Shown one piece after another: positions 1 through 11,450 of a stretch of DNA of 64,000 nt; positions within the stretch are counted from its first letter, which is position 1; each line of letters starts with the position of its first letter. The position numbers were made by a program, and so were the translations under genes. This DNA is from Acanthacorydalis orientalis (Eukaryota > Arthropoda > Insecta > Megaloptera > Corydalidae), in the NCBI GenBank assembly GCA_034766995.1, contig CM068322.1:4691589-4755588 (forward strand), in the 5' to 3' direction. The notes beneath the pieces are model-generated. The model was not told the DNA's origin, searched no databases, and was given only the letters and a program-made list of their open reading frames with translations.

Positions 1-35
<35 letters not shown>

Positions 36-411
36 TATTGTCTTTATACAAAAAAAATACTTTTACTACAAATTTTTTTTAAAATTACTTGAAAGAAATA
101 AAGAGTTAATATCATTAAAAGTAATAACTTTTTTCTTATATACTTTTAATTTTAAATGTTTAAACTATATTTTAATAACTGACTTGCGCCGAAAATTTGA
201 CAGGAACATTTTAATTTATAAAGTAAGATCTTCAACGTTTATTATATATCATTAATATGTTCTTTAGTCTTAAATTTGGTAGCTGCTCTTTTCAATATGA
301 AATTGATATTGGAATTTTATATTAGTAAATTTACTATAAAAACATTTGCAATTTCGAAAATATTAAAAACATATAATTAAATTTCTCTCGCTTTCTCTTC
401 CTCTCTCTCTC

Positions 412-451
<40 letters not shown>

Positions 452-754
452 TATTATTATCATTATAAGTAATATTTCTTAATACATATTCATAATTTAC
501 GAGTTAAGAAAGATGTAATATTTAGAAGACAGACAACAGATAGTTTATTTTCTCAACATGACAACCCCTCCCTCATAAATATAAATTCGCACATAGTATT
601 TCTGATCCGTACTAATTAAAAAAAAACAGGTATATTTGAGTAAAAAATGTAGGGGTACACCATAATTGAGTACACATATTATTTTTCAATGAGGACAATT
701 ATAAATCTTGTAATAATACATTTAATTTTATAATACCTTAAATAAATAAATTAT
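1..754. other. AT-rich non-coding DNA with microsatellites
   Basis: No gene is visible. The stretch opens inside a (TA)n array (1-30) and holds a compound (CT)n(TA)n array at 382-448. The remainder is AT-rich sequence without a coding frame. Confidence 0.6.
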
Positions 755-756
755 TA

Positions 757-1272
757 GTTGTTAAAGTTAATTCTGTCCCTTTAAATTGAATCAATCGCAA
801 ATCTGTTTTAAATTACAATAATTTTTTGTCGTTTAGGGTTTATAAGTGCCAATATTAACGTTTAAAAAATATTTAATCTTTGCCAAGCAATACATATAAC
901 CTCACAAAACAGTAGTGAATACGATGGCATCCAAAAAGTAGCATATAAGGCATTGCATACTTTTCACATTCCAGTTGAAAAAAATGATGGAAAAAATGCC
1001 GCTTCAATAATTTGTTCAGCTTTGGAGGAAAGTGTTTTGATGCATAAAACATGTAAAAAATGCTAAAATAGTGAAAAATATCTGAATGTGCATTACGATT
1101 TCATCAGCTCAAAATATTCATCTCTTTATCGACAAGGGATTCGTTAGTAAAATGACAGCTGTGGCATAGTTATACAAAATGAGGGACGATATTTTGAGAA
1201 TTAAAATGTATTCCATTTTTCCGTAAACATTCATTTTCTATAAAAAAAAGGCACCGAATTAATTTGTACACC
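757..1272 (+). mobile_element. Internally deleted mariner relic, family A copy 1
   Basis: A TA dinucleotide flanks each end (755-756 and 1273-1274), as expected for the mariner target duplication. The terminal inverted repeats of about 23 bp agree at roughly 17 positions. The left arm contains TTAATTCTGTCCC and the right arm, read inverted, contains TTAATTCGGTGCC. Between them lie a 5' leader, an ATG at 924-926 followed by about 45 codons of mariner amino-terminal transposase, and then about 30 codons of the carboxy end (YRQGIR near 1125, then VIQNEGRYFEN before the stop). The central catalytic part is missing. The length is 516 bp against about 1.3 kb for a full mariner. A second copy with the same leader and N-terminus lies at 21513. 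It is a dead element that could only have moved with a transposase supplied in trans. Confidence 0.8.
924..1210 (+). pseudogene. Mariner transposase remnant, N- and C-termini only
   Basis: Reading from ATG 924 gives MASKK, a stop, then HIRHCILFTFQLKK. This is the opening helix-turn-helix segment of mariner transposases. More stops follow, then a jump to the C-terminal tail, which contains IQNEGRYFEN before a stop. None of the three catalytic aspartates is present. The alignment to mariner is from memory of the family's conserved pattern; no search was run. Confidence 0.7.
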
Positions 1273-1274
1273 TA

Positions 1275-2880
1275 ATAAGTATTAATAATTGTTACAGGAA
1301 ACTTTAGAAAAATAATTAATTGAAAACTAAATGTTTTGATATTATTTTTAACTGTTCTGATCAGATCTGACCTAAGCTAATGTAAATAGATTTAACTAGA
1401 ATTGAAATACCTAGCCGAATTTAACAAGAATTAATCTGATCTAACTTCAAAACAGCTCATGAGCTTGTAGGTTTTAAAATAGAACACACATATTTTTTGC
1501 TGGATACCTGAATCTTGTATATACCAAATAGATATTTAAAGATTTTTTTTACATTTTGAAGTATATTAATGTTTATAAGAAACTGTTTTACTTCTGTAGA
1601 AAAATTAAGATGTTATCTTATGATTTATCATTGGAAAAAATCTTATAATGATAATTGTTCTTTTGTGTTAATCTACCACCTATTGATTGACCTCGTCTAT
1701 GTAGACCTAATTTAATCTGATCAGATTCGGCTTGAAGTAATCTGATTTTAACATGTAAGTATAATAAGTTTTTTATCAAAGTATTATAGTTTCAAAGAAT
1801 TCAAGTTTTAATAAATTCTACTTTAGAAGAATTTTACTTTTAAAAAAACTTAATAAAATTGTATCTAAAAAAAATCACTTCGAAGTATTTTTCGGCTACG
1901 ATTAAATAAATGTAAGTTCTATTAAAATAATTGGAAATGTTGAATCTATTGAAACTGATTTCAAGCATTAAGTACTTAAACACATGTTACAGATGCTTGA
2001 AAATATACGCAAGTTTTTTATGAGTAAGTAATAAGTATATGATTATAATTATAGATCTTATTAATTCTAATATGTTACTCGGACAGAATAAATCACATTT
2101 GGAATAATTGAAAAAAGACTCATAATTATAAAAAAGTATTCATTAAAATTAAATGTGTTTAAACAATATACCTTAATTGAATTGAAATTAAAAGTAATAG
2201 ATGAACTTATTCTTTTTGGATGATAATTCATCATAAATAAAATGTTAAAATTTATCATAATTTTTATTTTACGAGTGTAATAGATTTCATTGATAAAATA
2301 TATAATTAAAGTAAGAAAAGTAATGTTGAGTTCTGTTATAAATAAAAATAATAACAATAAAATAACTAATTTCTTTCATTATATTCATTATTTTTTATTT
2401 CTGAGTTTTACTATTTTTTATATTTTGAACTTTCATTTGTCGTATTTGTTTGAAGTAATTGTGTAAATTATTGATATACTTTTTTATTTTATAAAAGAAT
2501 ACTTATAATGAAATAATTAATATAAAAGAACATAATACTTTTATTATATATGATAATAATACACAAAATAGTAATTATTAATCAAAGGGTTTATTTAAAA
2601 AAAATTATTATTAAAAATGTGTTATTTCAAAAGTTAATGAAAAAAATATAGAATAAATATAAGTTTTATTACTTATGTTAATAAAATGTTTTTTATATTA
2701 TCATAGATAATAATGCCAAAAAATTTATAATAATTTTAAACAAATAACATTTATTTATTTATTTAATTGTAATAGGGAATCGATTATTTTCTTTTCAAAG
2801 AAACGATCACTACTTATTTTCACAATGGTTTGTAATTAATAGAACTTCAAAAGTATTTTCTCTATTATTGTTCACATAAT
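1275..2880. other. AT-rich non-coding DNA
   Basis: I see no gene, RNA or transposon. The only structure is a set of short palindromes around TGATCA: a 10-mer at 1356-1365 and a 14-mer at 1714-1727, with related TCTGAT words between them. An open frame of 96 codons on the minus strand (2067-2357) has AT-driven composition and no recognisable motif. Confidence 0.5.
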
Positions 2881-3283
2881 CGTTTAAAGAATCTCTTGCA
2901 GTCTCTTTTACTATGTTAAACTGTTCGTACGTCTAGCAAGCCCTTTGAGTTAAAACTAACTAGATTCGAATTGATAAACTGCACTAACGTGCAAACGGAG
3001 CTCCGCCATAAAGAAAATAACTTGTACAAAAGTGGTTGAATGTTCAAGTTACAAAGTAGTTGCACGAGCAAAGAACAGAGAGATGACGAACAAATTATTT
3101 GTGGTACGTTAATACGCAAACGTTGTTTGAAGAAAAGTGGTGCGTGGTGAAGTTTTTATAGCTAAAATGATTGATTCGGTGGGGTGGAAGCCCAGTGATT
3201 TTAAATATCTTGTTTGTCAGAGAAAACTACCAAAGTTTTTTGTAATTGATTAATAAACTGATTTATGTTCTTCTTCTTTTCAG
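2880..3283. other. GC-elevated block upstream of a splice-flanked segment
   Basis: Base composition rises clearly above the surroundings. The block contains no convincing frame; a 67-codon minus-strand frame (2916-3119) shows no motif. Directly downstream lies a segment bounded by consensus splice sites. The block could therefore be part of an untranslated leader or a regulatory region, but this is inference. Confidence 0.25.
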
Positions 3284-3325
3284 GTTCTCGAGTAATTAAG
3301 TTAAGATAGAACCTTGTCTGAACCG
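3284..3325 (+). other. Candidate 42-nt non-coding exon
   Basis: A pyrimidine-rich tract ending in TTCTTCTTCTTTTCAG (AG at 3282-3283) is followed by 42 nt and then by GTGAGT (3326-3331), an ideal metazoan 5' splice site. All three forward frames of the 42 nt contain a stop, so it would be an untranslated or regulatory exon. No partner exon was identified. Good splice sites also occur by chance, so confidence is modest. Confidence 0.35.
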
Positions 3326-3361
3326 GTGAGTTAATATAAATATTTTTTAATTATAACTTAT

Positions 3362-3366
<5 letters not shown>

Positions 3367-3400
<34 letters not shown>

Positions 3401-3406
3401 AGTGTG
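3367..3406. repeat. (TA)n(TG)n compound microsatellite
   Basis: About 27 bp of TA repeat runs straight into a short TG tract. Confidence 0.95.
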
Positions 3407-4572
3407 TTTATGTATTTTATTAAATTTATTACGTTTAGTATATAATGAGCTTAATAATATTTAAATTTCTATTCAATAATTATAAGAAAATAAAACCTTA
3501 ACGATAACAGATACTAGAAGTAACTCGACGACTTAAGAGTAACTAATGATATTACATTTTAATAAATAAAATTGTAGACGATGAAACATAAAACCAGTTC
3601 ATTTAAAAGTTATGTATCAATAAAGATATTAATATAATTGCTGAGAAGGGAAAATTAATTGAACTATGTGTAAAATATTAGATAAAATGTATTAAAACAT
3701 ACACAAGATAAGAATGCAACTCGTCACTAAATTTTCAAGTCAAAAATGTTGCAAATAATGGAATGTAGAGAAGGAGTTTCATAGAAGAATAAAAATAATT
3801 CAGTAGATATTAAACGGTTATATGGACAAAAACACAAAATAATAATTTGGTTACTATTTACTGACTCTGATTTCGATACCAAATCCAGTTTGAGGATTCT
3901 GACAGTAAATTTCAGAGCACAATTTTACTCAATAAATTATTTTTTCCTATTATTGAACCTAATTTATATTATCTATAAATAAGTAGCATACTGCTTTTTG
4001 ATATTATTTTTTACGGTTATTTTACTATTTATATTTGATCTATAGTATCTTTTATATATATATATATATATGAGTGAATTCTTCAAGAACATACAAATGT
4101 AAACTATAAAAAGTGACGTAATAGAAGTTATAATGCGTTACAACTTAAATTTAATCAAAATCCTTTAAAGAAATATTTATTACCAAACTAGTAACAAATA
4201 TGTACGAATCGTAGATATGTAATGGAAAAAGAATAAATTATAGGATAAATGCTATAAAAAGAATAACAATATTTAGAACAGGTGTATGAAAATGTTACAA
4301 ACAAATTATAAGTATCAAAACAAAAACGACATAACTGGATAATACCACGTCTGTTGATTATAAGAGAGTTAAGGAACCTGCAGAACGATTATCAAGGTAT
4401 TAATGGAAAGAAATAAATATCCTCTATACCGAAAATCTGAAAAATTATGACGAGAAGTCAAGTTTAATGTAACACTACAAAATAAAATTATATTAGGTAC
4501 GATAGATTTTCATTTTGCATTTAAATCATAAATGTATTCAATAATCATAAATGTCAAATTTTAATATATGTG

Positions 4573-4647
<75 letters not shown>

Positions 4648-4713
4648 CATGGAATAAAACTGCTAAAAATATTTGTGCCTAATAATGTACTGTAATAAAT
4701 TTCTCCTTACATC

Positions 4714-4744
<31 letters not shown>

Positions 4745-5106
4745 CCTTTACCTTTCTGGTATTGTTTATTGAGAGGAACTAGCCTAATGAGTATCAAGTA
4801 AATATTTTTTGCCGTTTTATTTACTTTGCCGGTATTTTTTTATCATTCATTGAGTCGATCTATAAAATAAATTACTAGTGTATTTAAGAAATCGTATCTT
4901 AAATTTTTACCTTCTTTGAATTCACTGAAGAAATACTTGAAGAATTCATTTCAAACATATTTAATGAATCAAAAATAAGTCCCCAGTGCCATTTTTGCAA
5001 ATTTTAATGCTTATGATATATGATACATTGAATATTTTCAATAAATTCAGTTAATCAACTCCATATCTGATTTGATTAAAAAATTCAATTTATACTGAAT
5101 TATGTA
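3407..5106. other. AT-rich non-coding DNA with three TA arrays
   Basis: No gene is seen. TA arrays lie near 4051-4071, 4564-4646 (interrupted symmetrically by TATGTA and TACATA) and 4719-4744. Confidence 0.6.
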
Positions 5107-5108
5107 TA

Positions 5109-6379
5109 TAGAATCGGTGCAAAAGTTCGTATACGATTCAATAGGTGATGTTAAGAGTGCCGCATGGTGGCACTCGTCATTCAAATTTGTTTATGTTTTA
5201 TATCGTTTGAAAGATGATAGTCACATTTGTCATTTGAGCATCAGACGCATCTATTTTGATTCGATTAGTGTGTAAGAAACATTTTTGAAAATGGACAACG
5301 AAAAGATACACTTTTGTCACGTTATGTTGTACGAGTTTCGGAAAACAGTAACCGTTGTCGGTGCAACGAAAAATATTCGGAAGGTTTATTTGGATCATGC
5401 ACAATCATTTCTAACTGTGATGAAATGGTTTGATAAATTTCAACTTGCTGATTTTAACCTTGAAATTCAACCCGACGGTCTATTGAGATCGATAACGATG
5501 TTGTGCGCGCTTTCGTTGAGAATAACTTACGAATCTTGATGGAAGAAGTTATCGAAACATACAACGTTGACAGATGGACTAAATTTCGGCATTTAAAGAA
5601 GCTGGGGTTCACGTTGAACCTCGATACGTGGGTGCCGCACTCGTCTGAAAAAAACAAGTTTGATCGCAACACTTCGGCAGTTTCTTTGCTTAGACACCGC
5701 AATAGAGATCCTTTTGGATTGGTTGATGACGGGCGATAATAAATATATCTCGTACAACAATGACCGACGCAGACGAACGTGGAAACAAGTGAATGAAGGG
5801 GCAGAAACAGTCTTCAAAGCTGGATTACATCCGATGGAGGTGTTCCTGTATGCTTGGCGGGATTGCAAAGATGTTGTTTATTTTGAGCTACTCCCACAAG
5901 GCGAAACGATTACTAAGAAGAAGTACTGTCAACAAATAACTAAACTGAACGCAGCAATAAAATAAAAACGTCCGATTTTGGCCAATCGTAGAGGGGTCAT
6001 CTTTCACCACGACAACACGAAACCATGTACTTAAATACTGACTCTGCAAAAACTGGAGCAGTTGAAACGAAAAATCATGTTGCATCCACCGTATTGTCCG
6101 GATATGCACCTTCGGATTATTATTTATTCTGGTCGCTGCAGAATAGTTTAAATAATTAAAAATTTGAAACCGTGCAAGCTGCCAAAAATCACCCTATCGG
6201 CTTTTTTTCCGAAAAACCGCGCAGGTTTTATGAACGAGGAATCTAGCAGCTGCATGAACATTGGAAAGTGATTATAGAAAGTGATGATGAATACATAATT
6301 AATTAATGAAAGTGTTTACTACGAAAAATAATCGCCTGTTTCAATTTCAAATCGTATACAAACTTTTGCACAAATCCAA
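5109..6379 (+). mobile_element. Full-length decayed mariner element
   Basis: Inverted terminal repeats are visible. The left end reads GTGCAAAAGTTCGTATACG (from 5117). The right end, at about 6353-6372, reads the same when inverted except for one C/T change. TA pairs lie at 5107-5108 and 6380-6381. The length of about 1.27 kb is typical for mariner. The right end runs directly into a (TA)n array (6378-6399). The interior is one transposase gene broken by frameshifts. It belongs to a different mariner lineage from the elements at 0.76, 14.96 and 39 kb, judged by its ends and protein. Confidence 0.85.
5291..6306 (+). pseudogene. Mariner transposase, frameshifted
   Basis: Cut-and-paste transposase of the mariner family. 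ATG 5291 starts MDNEKIHF and the helix-turn-helix segment (YEFRKTV, VYLDHAQ, KWFDKF). The frame then shifts near 5480-5510 into FRHLKKLGFTLNLDTWVPH, the usual linker. It shifts again near 5720 into the catalytic core. The first catalytic Asp is in TGDNKY, the second in FHHDNTKP, and the third, after another shift, in APSDYYLF (near 6115). The gene ends with DDEYIIN and a stop at 6304-6306. All three aspartates survive, but at least three frameshifts and several stops make it non-functional. Confidence 0.85.
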
Positions 6380-6481
6380 TATATATATATATATATATTA
6401 TTTTTCGCAGAAAACGCTTTCATTAATCAATTATGTATTCTATATCATTTTCTGCAATCATTTTCCAATTCTAAGGCAGTT

Positions 6482-6483
<2 letters not shown>

Positions 6484-6559
<76 letters not shown>
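6484..6559. repeat. (TA)n microsatellite
   Basis: About 76 bp of nearly pure TA repeat. The open frame across it encodes only Tyr-Ile repeats and is not a gene. Confidence 0.97.
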
Positions 6560-6562
<3 letters not shown>

Positions 6563-6779
6563 AATTGATAAAAAGTATTAGAAAAATTATGATTAAAAAG
6601 GACATACACATATTAATTTTCAGTATTATCAACAAATCCGTGAAGTAAACGGTTTGTTTTTAAAAGAATACACACATTGTAATTACCTTCATTTAAAAAA
6701 TAGAATTTCGATTCTTTGGGTGTTTCTTTTTTTTATTTGAAAGAAATAAAACGTTCGGACATTCAATATATCATGATCC

Positions 6780-7050
6780 ATTAAGTGATTACACGTAACA
6801 CGATCGTATATTATGTAGTTGCAACGTCCTGTCGCGGATAACACGTCATCGCATCTATCAGTGAGTTAGCAAAACGGCCACCAAGTGACGTTAGCGTCGT
6901 CGTTAATGTCACCGTTTCTGGCGGCAGGCATTTGTCAACGAGTTAACCGAAAAGTGCAGTTTTCTCCATTGGGAATAAAGGGCGTACGTGTCGTATGCAA
7001 TTGTGAGATAATGCATACAAATTTGATAACACTGCGGAATTGTTGAACGT
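6780..7050. other. CpG-rich block, possible regulatory region
   Basis: This block is markedly richer in CG dinucleotides than its surroundings (for example GTCGCGG, GACGTTAGCGTCGTCG, GGGCGTACG). No convincing coding frame or core promoter is seen. The 82-codon minus-strand frame at 6909-7157 has no recognisable motif. It may be a conserved non-coding element or a first exon, but nothing in the sequence decides this. Confidence 0.25.
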
Positions 7051-7900
7051 GAGATGTTTTTCTCTAGAATTCGAGGCAGGTTTATTGACAAAAGTTTGTA
7101 TACAGAAAATATAAAACAGTATCTTTTCTTTTTATAGTTGGTTGCAAATATAATCATTAGTTTAAAATAACTACTAATTTAAATTTAGCGATTTACAGCA
7201 CACATAATATTTAAATTGCATCATATATTACGAATGATATCAAAATAACTGCCATTTACTCAATACTAAATGAAAATCAGAGTGTCTTCCAAATGACATA
7301 TTATTTATGAATCGATTTTAGTTTGGTATCGTATAAATTTGTAATATGGTCAATAAATTATAGACGTAATGTAAAGTACTTTACAGTGTTGTATTATTTA
7401 CTATGTTAATTCTGCGAAAATTAATTTATTTACATTAACAAATTATAGTTGTGTATAAAAATATTTTTCTATGAATTTTAAAAAAGCAATTGATTTTATA
7501 AGAATAATTACGTAAAACAATAACTTCTAGTTCAATAATGTCACCTCGAGATAAATTCTGAAAAATATCATGTACATATTACAGTAAACAATATTTATTC
7601 TATACATGTTTTAATTAAGGAAATAGAAAAAAAAATATTTAATAGAATTTTTTTTAAAACAAGATTTGAATTGAAATTAATATTTTTAAAAATCTATTTA
7701 CTAACAACAATTAATATTAGTATTGACGAGATGAATCTATACATTTTTGTAAAGTACAATTTAATACTCAGACTTTTATATATTTTGTTTTTCATATGTA
7801 TCGATCTTTATCGATACAAAACTCTACAGGACCATTAAAAAAATCGATATAACGAGTGAGACAGTGTAGCAGGATATTTTAAAAGCAGATTTGTTCACAA
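7050..7900. other. AT-rich non-coding DNA
   Basis: No feature is recognised here. A near-palindromic ATCGATC...TATCGATA motif lies near 7800-7815, just upstream of a Tc1-like relic. Confidence 0.5.
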
Positions 7901-7919
7901 ATTAAGTGACAAATTTTCA

Positions 7920-8640
7920 GTTATTCATGGTCATTGAGTAAACATGATGCAGTGGTTCGGTCAATATTGAGATTTCATTGTGAAATTATTTTACAAAAAT
8001 GGCGAGTCTTCTTCAACTATACAACAGCTATTTTGCAATCATTACAACAGTCCACGTCGTGGACAAGTACCGACCATATCTCCATACATAACCACCAATA
8101 CCTCAATTTACTAGTTCATATGACTGAGAAAACTGGCTTCGTATTAAATTTAAAACCTCAAATGTCCAGAAGAATAGTTAGAACACTAAAAAATATTAAC
8201 AGTGTTAGAGTTGTTGTAACGTGTAGCTCAGAGTGTGATTAGTTGTGAGTTCGATTTTCACAAATTATATGGTTCTAGCAAGATGGGGTAAACAAGTCAT
8301 ACAGCTAGAGTGTCCATTGCTACTGTACAAGCGCTCCAAAAATGGAGATGTTGTTTAACCAGCAAGATGTCCAGTATTGATGACAAGTGATTACTTTTTT
8401 TGGAGCCATCTAAAGATAAATGAGTATTTTGATCGTCTGCACACTATCTCTAAGCTTAAATTAAAGGTGCAAGAAGCAATTGTGCAGGATTCTACCAGGC
8501 ATGTTAAGACGCATAATTGAAAACTTCCGAATAAGGTTATAAGTATGCGTGCGCTGAAATGGTTCTCATCTATCAAATGTTATTTAAAAAAAATAAAATG
8601 ACCCGAAATAACTAACAAAATTGTGTAAAAATAAAAAATC
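7920..8640 (+). mobile_element. Tc1/mariner-superfamily relic, internally deleted
   Basis: The fragment joins the DNA-binding half and the catalytic C-terminal half of a DDE_3-type transposase. TGFVLNLKPQMSRRIVRT (near 8130) fits the linker between the two helix-turn-helix motifs in this group. Around 8277 the pattern QDG...SHTARVSIATVQAL fits the second catalytic motif. Around 8385 the frame reads TSDYFFWSHLK, matching the third. The segment between about 8245 and 8277 looks deleted. I could not define terminal repeats. The protein resembles the 32-kb element more than the mariners, but not closely. Confidence 0.65.
7934..8242 (+). pseudogene. Tc1-like transposase, DNA-binding part
   Basis: A 102-codon open frame survives. 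Its first half is out of register, but its second half matches the linker and second helix-turn-helix region of insect DDE_3 transposases. It is followed by a deletion and then by catalytic-domain remnants in shifting frames up to about 8600. It is not functional. Confidence 0.6.
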
Positions 8641-9727
8641 AATTAATCACTGCGATTTGAAATTTTCCCATTCCTCTAACGAACCTTGTGCATTACTTGA
8701 TTAAAAGTAGATTATATGTGTGTATATGCTAACCTCGTAAATACCTATTATATAAGAAAATCTTAATTTTTTGGTATTAGTCCTTTTTCATTCTTCAACA
8801 ATTATAATCATCAAACTGCTTGAAGTTTTTAAAAATGTTAAAGGATTATATGACACTGTAGTGCGAAGGCACGTACTCATTACGCGATGAACAAATCATA
8901 TATATTTTTTTGTTTGACAAATGTTTATTTTCTTATTTGGCACACAAACCATGCAATGAACTCCTCGTGATTACATCATACAAGTTTAATACAGTCACTC
9001 AATGATACAATAAATTTAATTTATCAAAAGTATTGAAGTAATTAGCAACATTTAATTCAATCAACAATTAAATTACTTCATTAATGATTAAAATGTTAAA
9101 TTAATTAAAATTTACAAGTGTAAAAATCTATAAAGCAATAGCAATACATGCGTAGATATGATGCTAATAATAATATGCAGTTATATATTCGTATTATTAT
9201 TTTACGAAAATAGGTATAAATTCACGCAGGAGAACGCAGGGAATGTTTTTCTGAAAATAAAAATTGGTTACTAGACATTATTGGAAAGTATTATATTTAT
9301 CGTATGTAAAAACAAAGATCAGTTATCATTTACCCTGAACTTATTGATAAATTACAAAAAACATTTCTTATTTAACAATATATTTTTTAGGCAAAGAACA
9401 AAGTAGATCTTTAATAATAAAGATAAAAAATATTAAAACTAAACGCTTGTTTCAATTATATAAATTTATTAAATATTAATAAAATTACCTAAATTTTTTA
9501 AAAAACATACCATTATAGCAACAATATAGAACATAGTACAAACAATATATAAATATTCTCAGTAATTGTATTTTAATACAACATTTCATGAAATTTATGA
9601 CTTGTATATAAAAAACTTTTCATAAATCATACCGTTTCACGATATTTTACCTCGTTTTACTTTTTGAAATAATTGTATCTTGTGTGAAACGGTTTTGATT
9701 TTTATTCACTTAAAAAATAATTACAGA
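8640..9727. other. AT-rich non-coding DNA
   Basis: I see no gene, RNA or repeat array of note in this stretch. Confidence 0.5.
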
Positions 9728-10400
9728 AACTCTCGACTTACACGGTACTCGAATTGTAGGATTTTAGTTTAACACGGTTGAAGAAATGCGGAGAAACTTC
9801 CATTTACATGGCCCTATTTCAGTTAAACACGGTCACAGAATTGCAAAAAAAAATTGTTTTAAAATAGTTTTGCGAGCAATTAGAAGGCCTCTCCATTTAC
9901 ACTGCTGTATAAAATAATAAGCACACACACAACTGTAAAGAGTTTCTTGCTTCCTTGTATCCTAATGATAAAATAAACTCTCAAATTCGCATTTTTTCTT
10001 CTGAATGAAGTAAAGGTATCAATTTGAGATAACAACAATGCAAATAGTGTGGACTATATAAAAAATAATAATTTAAAGAAATATACTCTATAAATATTAT
10101 TACGGATTTCTATTTGTAATAATCAGCTGTGAATAATATTACATAAAGTTTTGTGCAATTATAAATTACGTGGTTTCATAGCCTTTGTTCCATCCATTCG
10201 AACCAGCCTTAAAATATATAAAATATTTATAATAAAGGGCAACACCAACAGGAATATTTGCAGAATTTTTCAAAATTCATTGTGGATTTGCAAAACCTAT
10301 TTCTTATTTTTAAAATGGGATGTGGACTTGAATTACACGATTTCGATTTACACGGTACTTTTGTGAAACAAATCTATCGTATAAATATAGGGTTAGGTGT
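9728..10400. mobile_element. Possible pogo/Tigger-like relic with subterminal repeats
   Basis: A motif close to TTTACACGGT recurs at the left side near 9737, 9769, 9801, 9824 and 9894, at spacings of about 26-32 bp for the first four. It recurs at the right side near 10331 and 10346. Clusters of short repeats near both ends are typical of transposase-binding sites in DNA transposons. The wording of the motif is reminiscent of pogo/Tigger-type ends. No transposase was recognised in the interior, where a 71-codon frame at 10151-10366 has no motif. Ends and target duplication are not resolved. Confidence 0.4.
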
Positions 10401-11190
10401 ATTTCTCTTTCAGAAGATTTGAAATATCTTAAAAGTATATACTACAAAACAAAATCAGCATTTAGTAAAAAATATATTCCAAGAATTAAAATTTGTGGAC
10501 AAGTAAAAAATGTATTTATTGTAAACAACATTACTTATTTCACAATTATAATATTGTTGTTGTTTTTATTCAATTTCAATATGCACATTATATTTCTATC
10601 GCGAAATTACATGTGATTTTTTAGTTCAAAATTAATTTATCTACTTGCATTCGGCCGTTCTCTAACGAGATAAATTATCTCTTCATTTATCAGGTATATA
10701 ATTTAATCGTCAAGAAAAATGCAAAATACCTTTATTGACTAGGTATCTACTGTTGTAAATTGATCTTTAATAGATTAATAGATGCAGACACAAAAAGAAA
10801 ATATTAAATTTGTTAATTGTATATTCACAAAATTACTCTTAAATATAATTTTTTATAATGGATTAATGAATCAAATTAAGTTTATTATTTATAACTAGCA
10901 AGAAAATTAAAATTTTCTCTAAATGTATATAAACGTTAAATTGTTTAATAAAACACTACACACGGTAGTATCATTTTTTTAAAAGAAATGAATACAACAA
11001 TAAAACATACATAAAACAAAAATATATAGCGACGTAATAATAAATGCAATGTTATTTTAGATAATAAAAAAACTCAATATATATTTACAGAAAGAAAACG
11101 TAATCATATAAACCGTAGAAACCACAACAAATGTTTCGTCTACACAAACAGCACGTTATTTTCGTTAAACTGTGGAGAATATATAAGAAT
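10400..11190. other. AT-rich non-coding DNA
   Basis: No gene is recognised. An open frame of 65 codons (10419-10616) has no motif. Confidence 0.5.
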
Positions 11191-11194
11191 AACA

Positions 11195-11450
11195 TTAATA
11201 TAGAGCAGACTCAGCTATCCTGAGCTGAAAGTATAAACAGGGCGTAAGCCGCATTCATTCAGTGCAACGTCGAGTCCGGAACCCGAAGCCTTCTTATCCC
11301 CGGAGCAACCGGAAATGAAATGCTCTAGCTATCGGCAAGAATGAGCGTGCACTCACACCAAGTCCGCCTGCTATACAATGTCAAGTGTGAGAGATTCCAG
11401 TTACTGTAGTGCTCTGTTGCTGTAATGGTTTTCAATACGACATTCAATTC
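11195..11450 (+). other. GC-rich island, candidate first exon
   Basis: This is one of the most GC-rich blocks in the window, and it starts just before the candidate core promoter. Downstream of the inferred start site are short upstream-type frames: an ATG at about 11313 gives nine codons and an ATG near 11341 gives 22 codons. A 73-codon frame begins at 11425 but quickly becomes hydrophobic and AT-driven. A capped 5' leader, possibly of a long non-coding or distant coding transcript, would fit. No downstream exon was identified. Confidence 0.35.
11232..11263 (+). promoter_or_regulatory. Candidate TATA plus initiator core promoter
   Basis: TATAAA lies at 11232-11237. An insect-type initiator TTCAGT has its A at 11261, 29 nt downstream of the first T of the TATA box, which is the textbook spacing. 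An overlapping TCATTC (11255-11260) fits the initiator consensus slightly better but is closer to the box. The motifs sit in a GC-rich island within very AT-rich DNA, which makes a chance TATA less trivial than elsewhere. No downstream promoter element is seen. Confidence 0.4.

Noticed and set aside
2067..2357. 96-codon minus-strand frame
   Set aside because: Phe/Ile/Asn/Tyr-rich composition as expected from AT-rich random sequence; no motif or splice context.
5454..6109. Minus-strand frames across the 5.1-kb mariner
   Set aside because: Antisense shadows; the plus strand carries the conserved transposase motifs.
6306..6560. 84-codon plus-strand frame
   Set aside because: It starts at the mariner 3' end and is mostly Tyr-Ile from the TA arrays; no protein signature.
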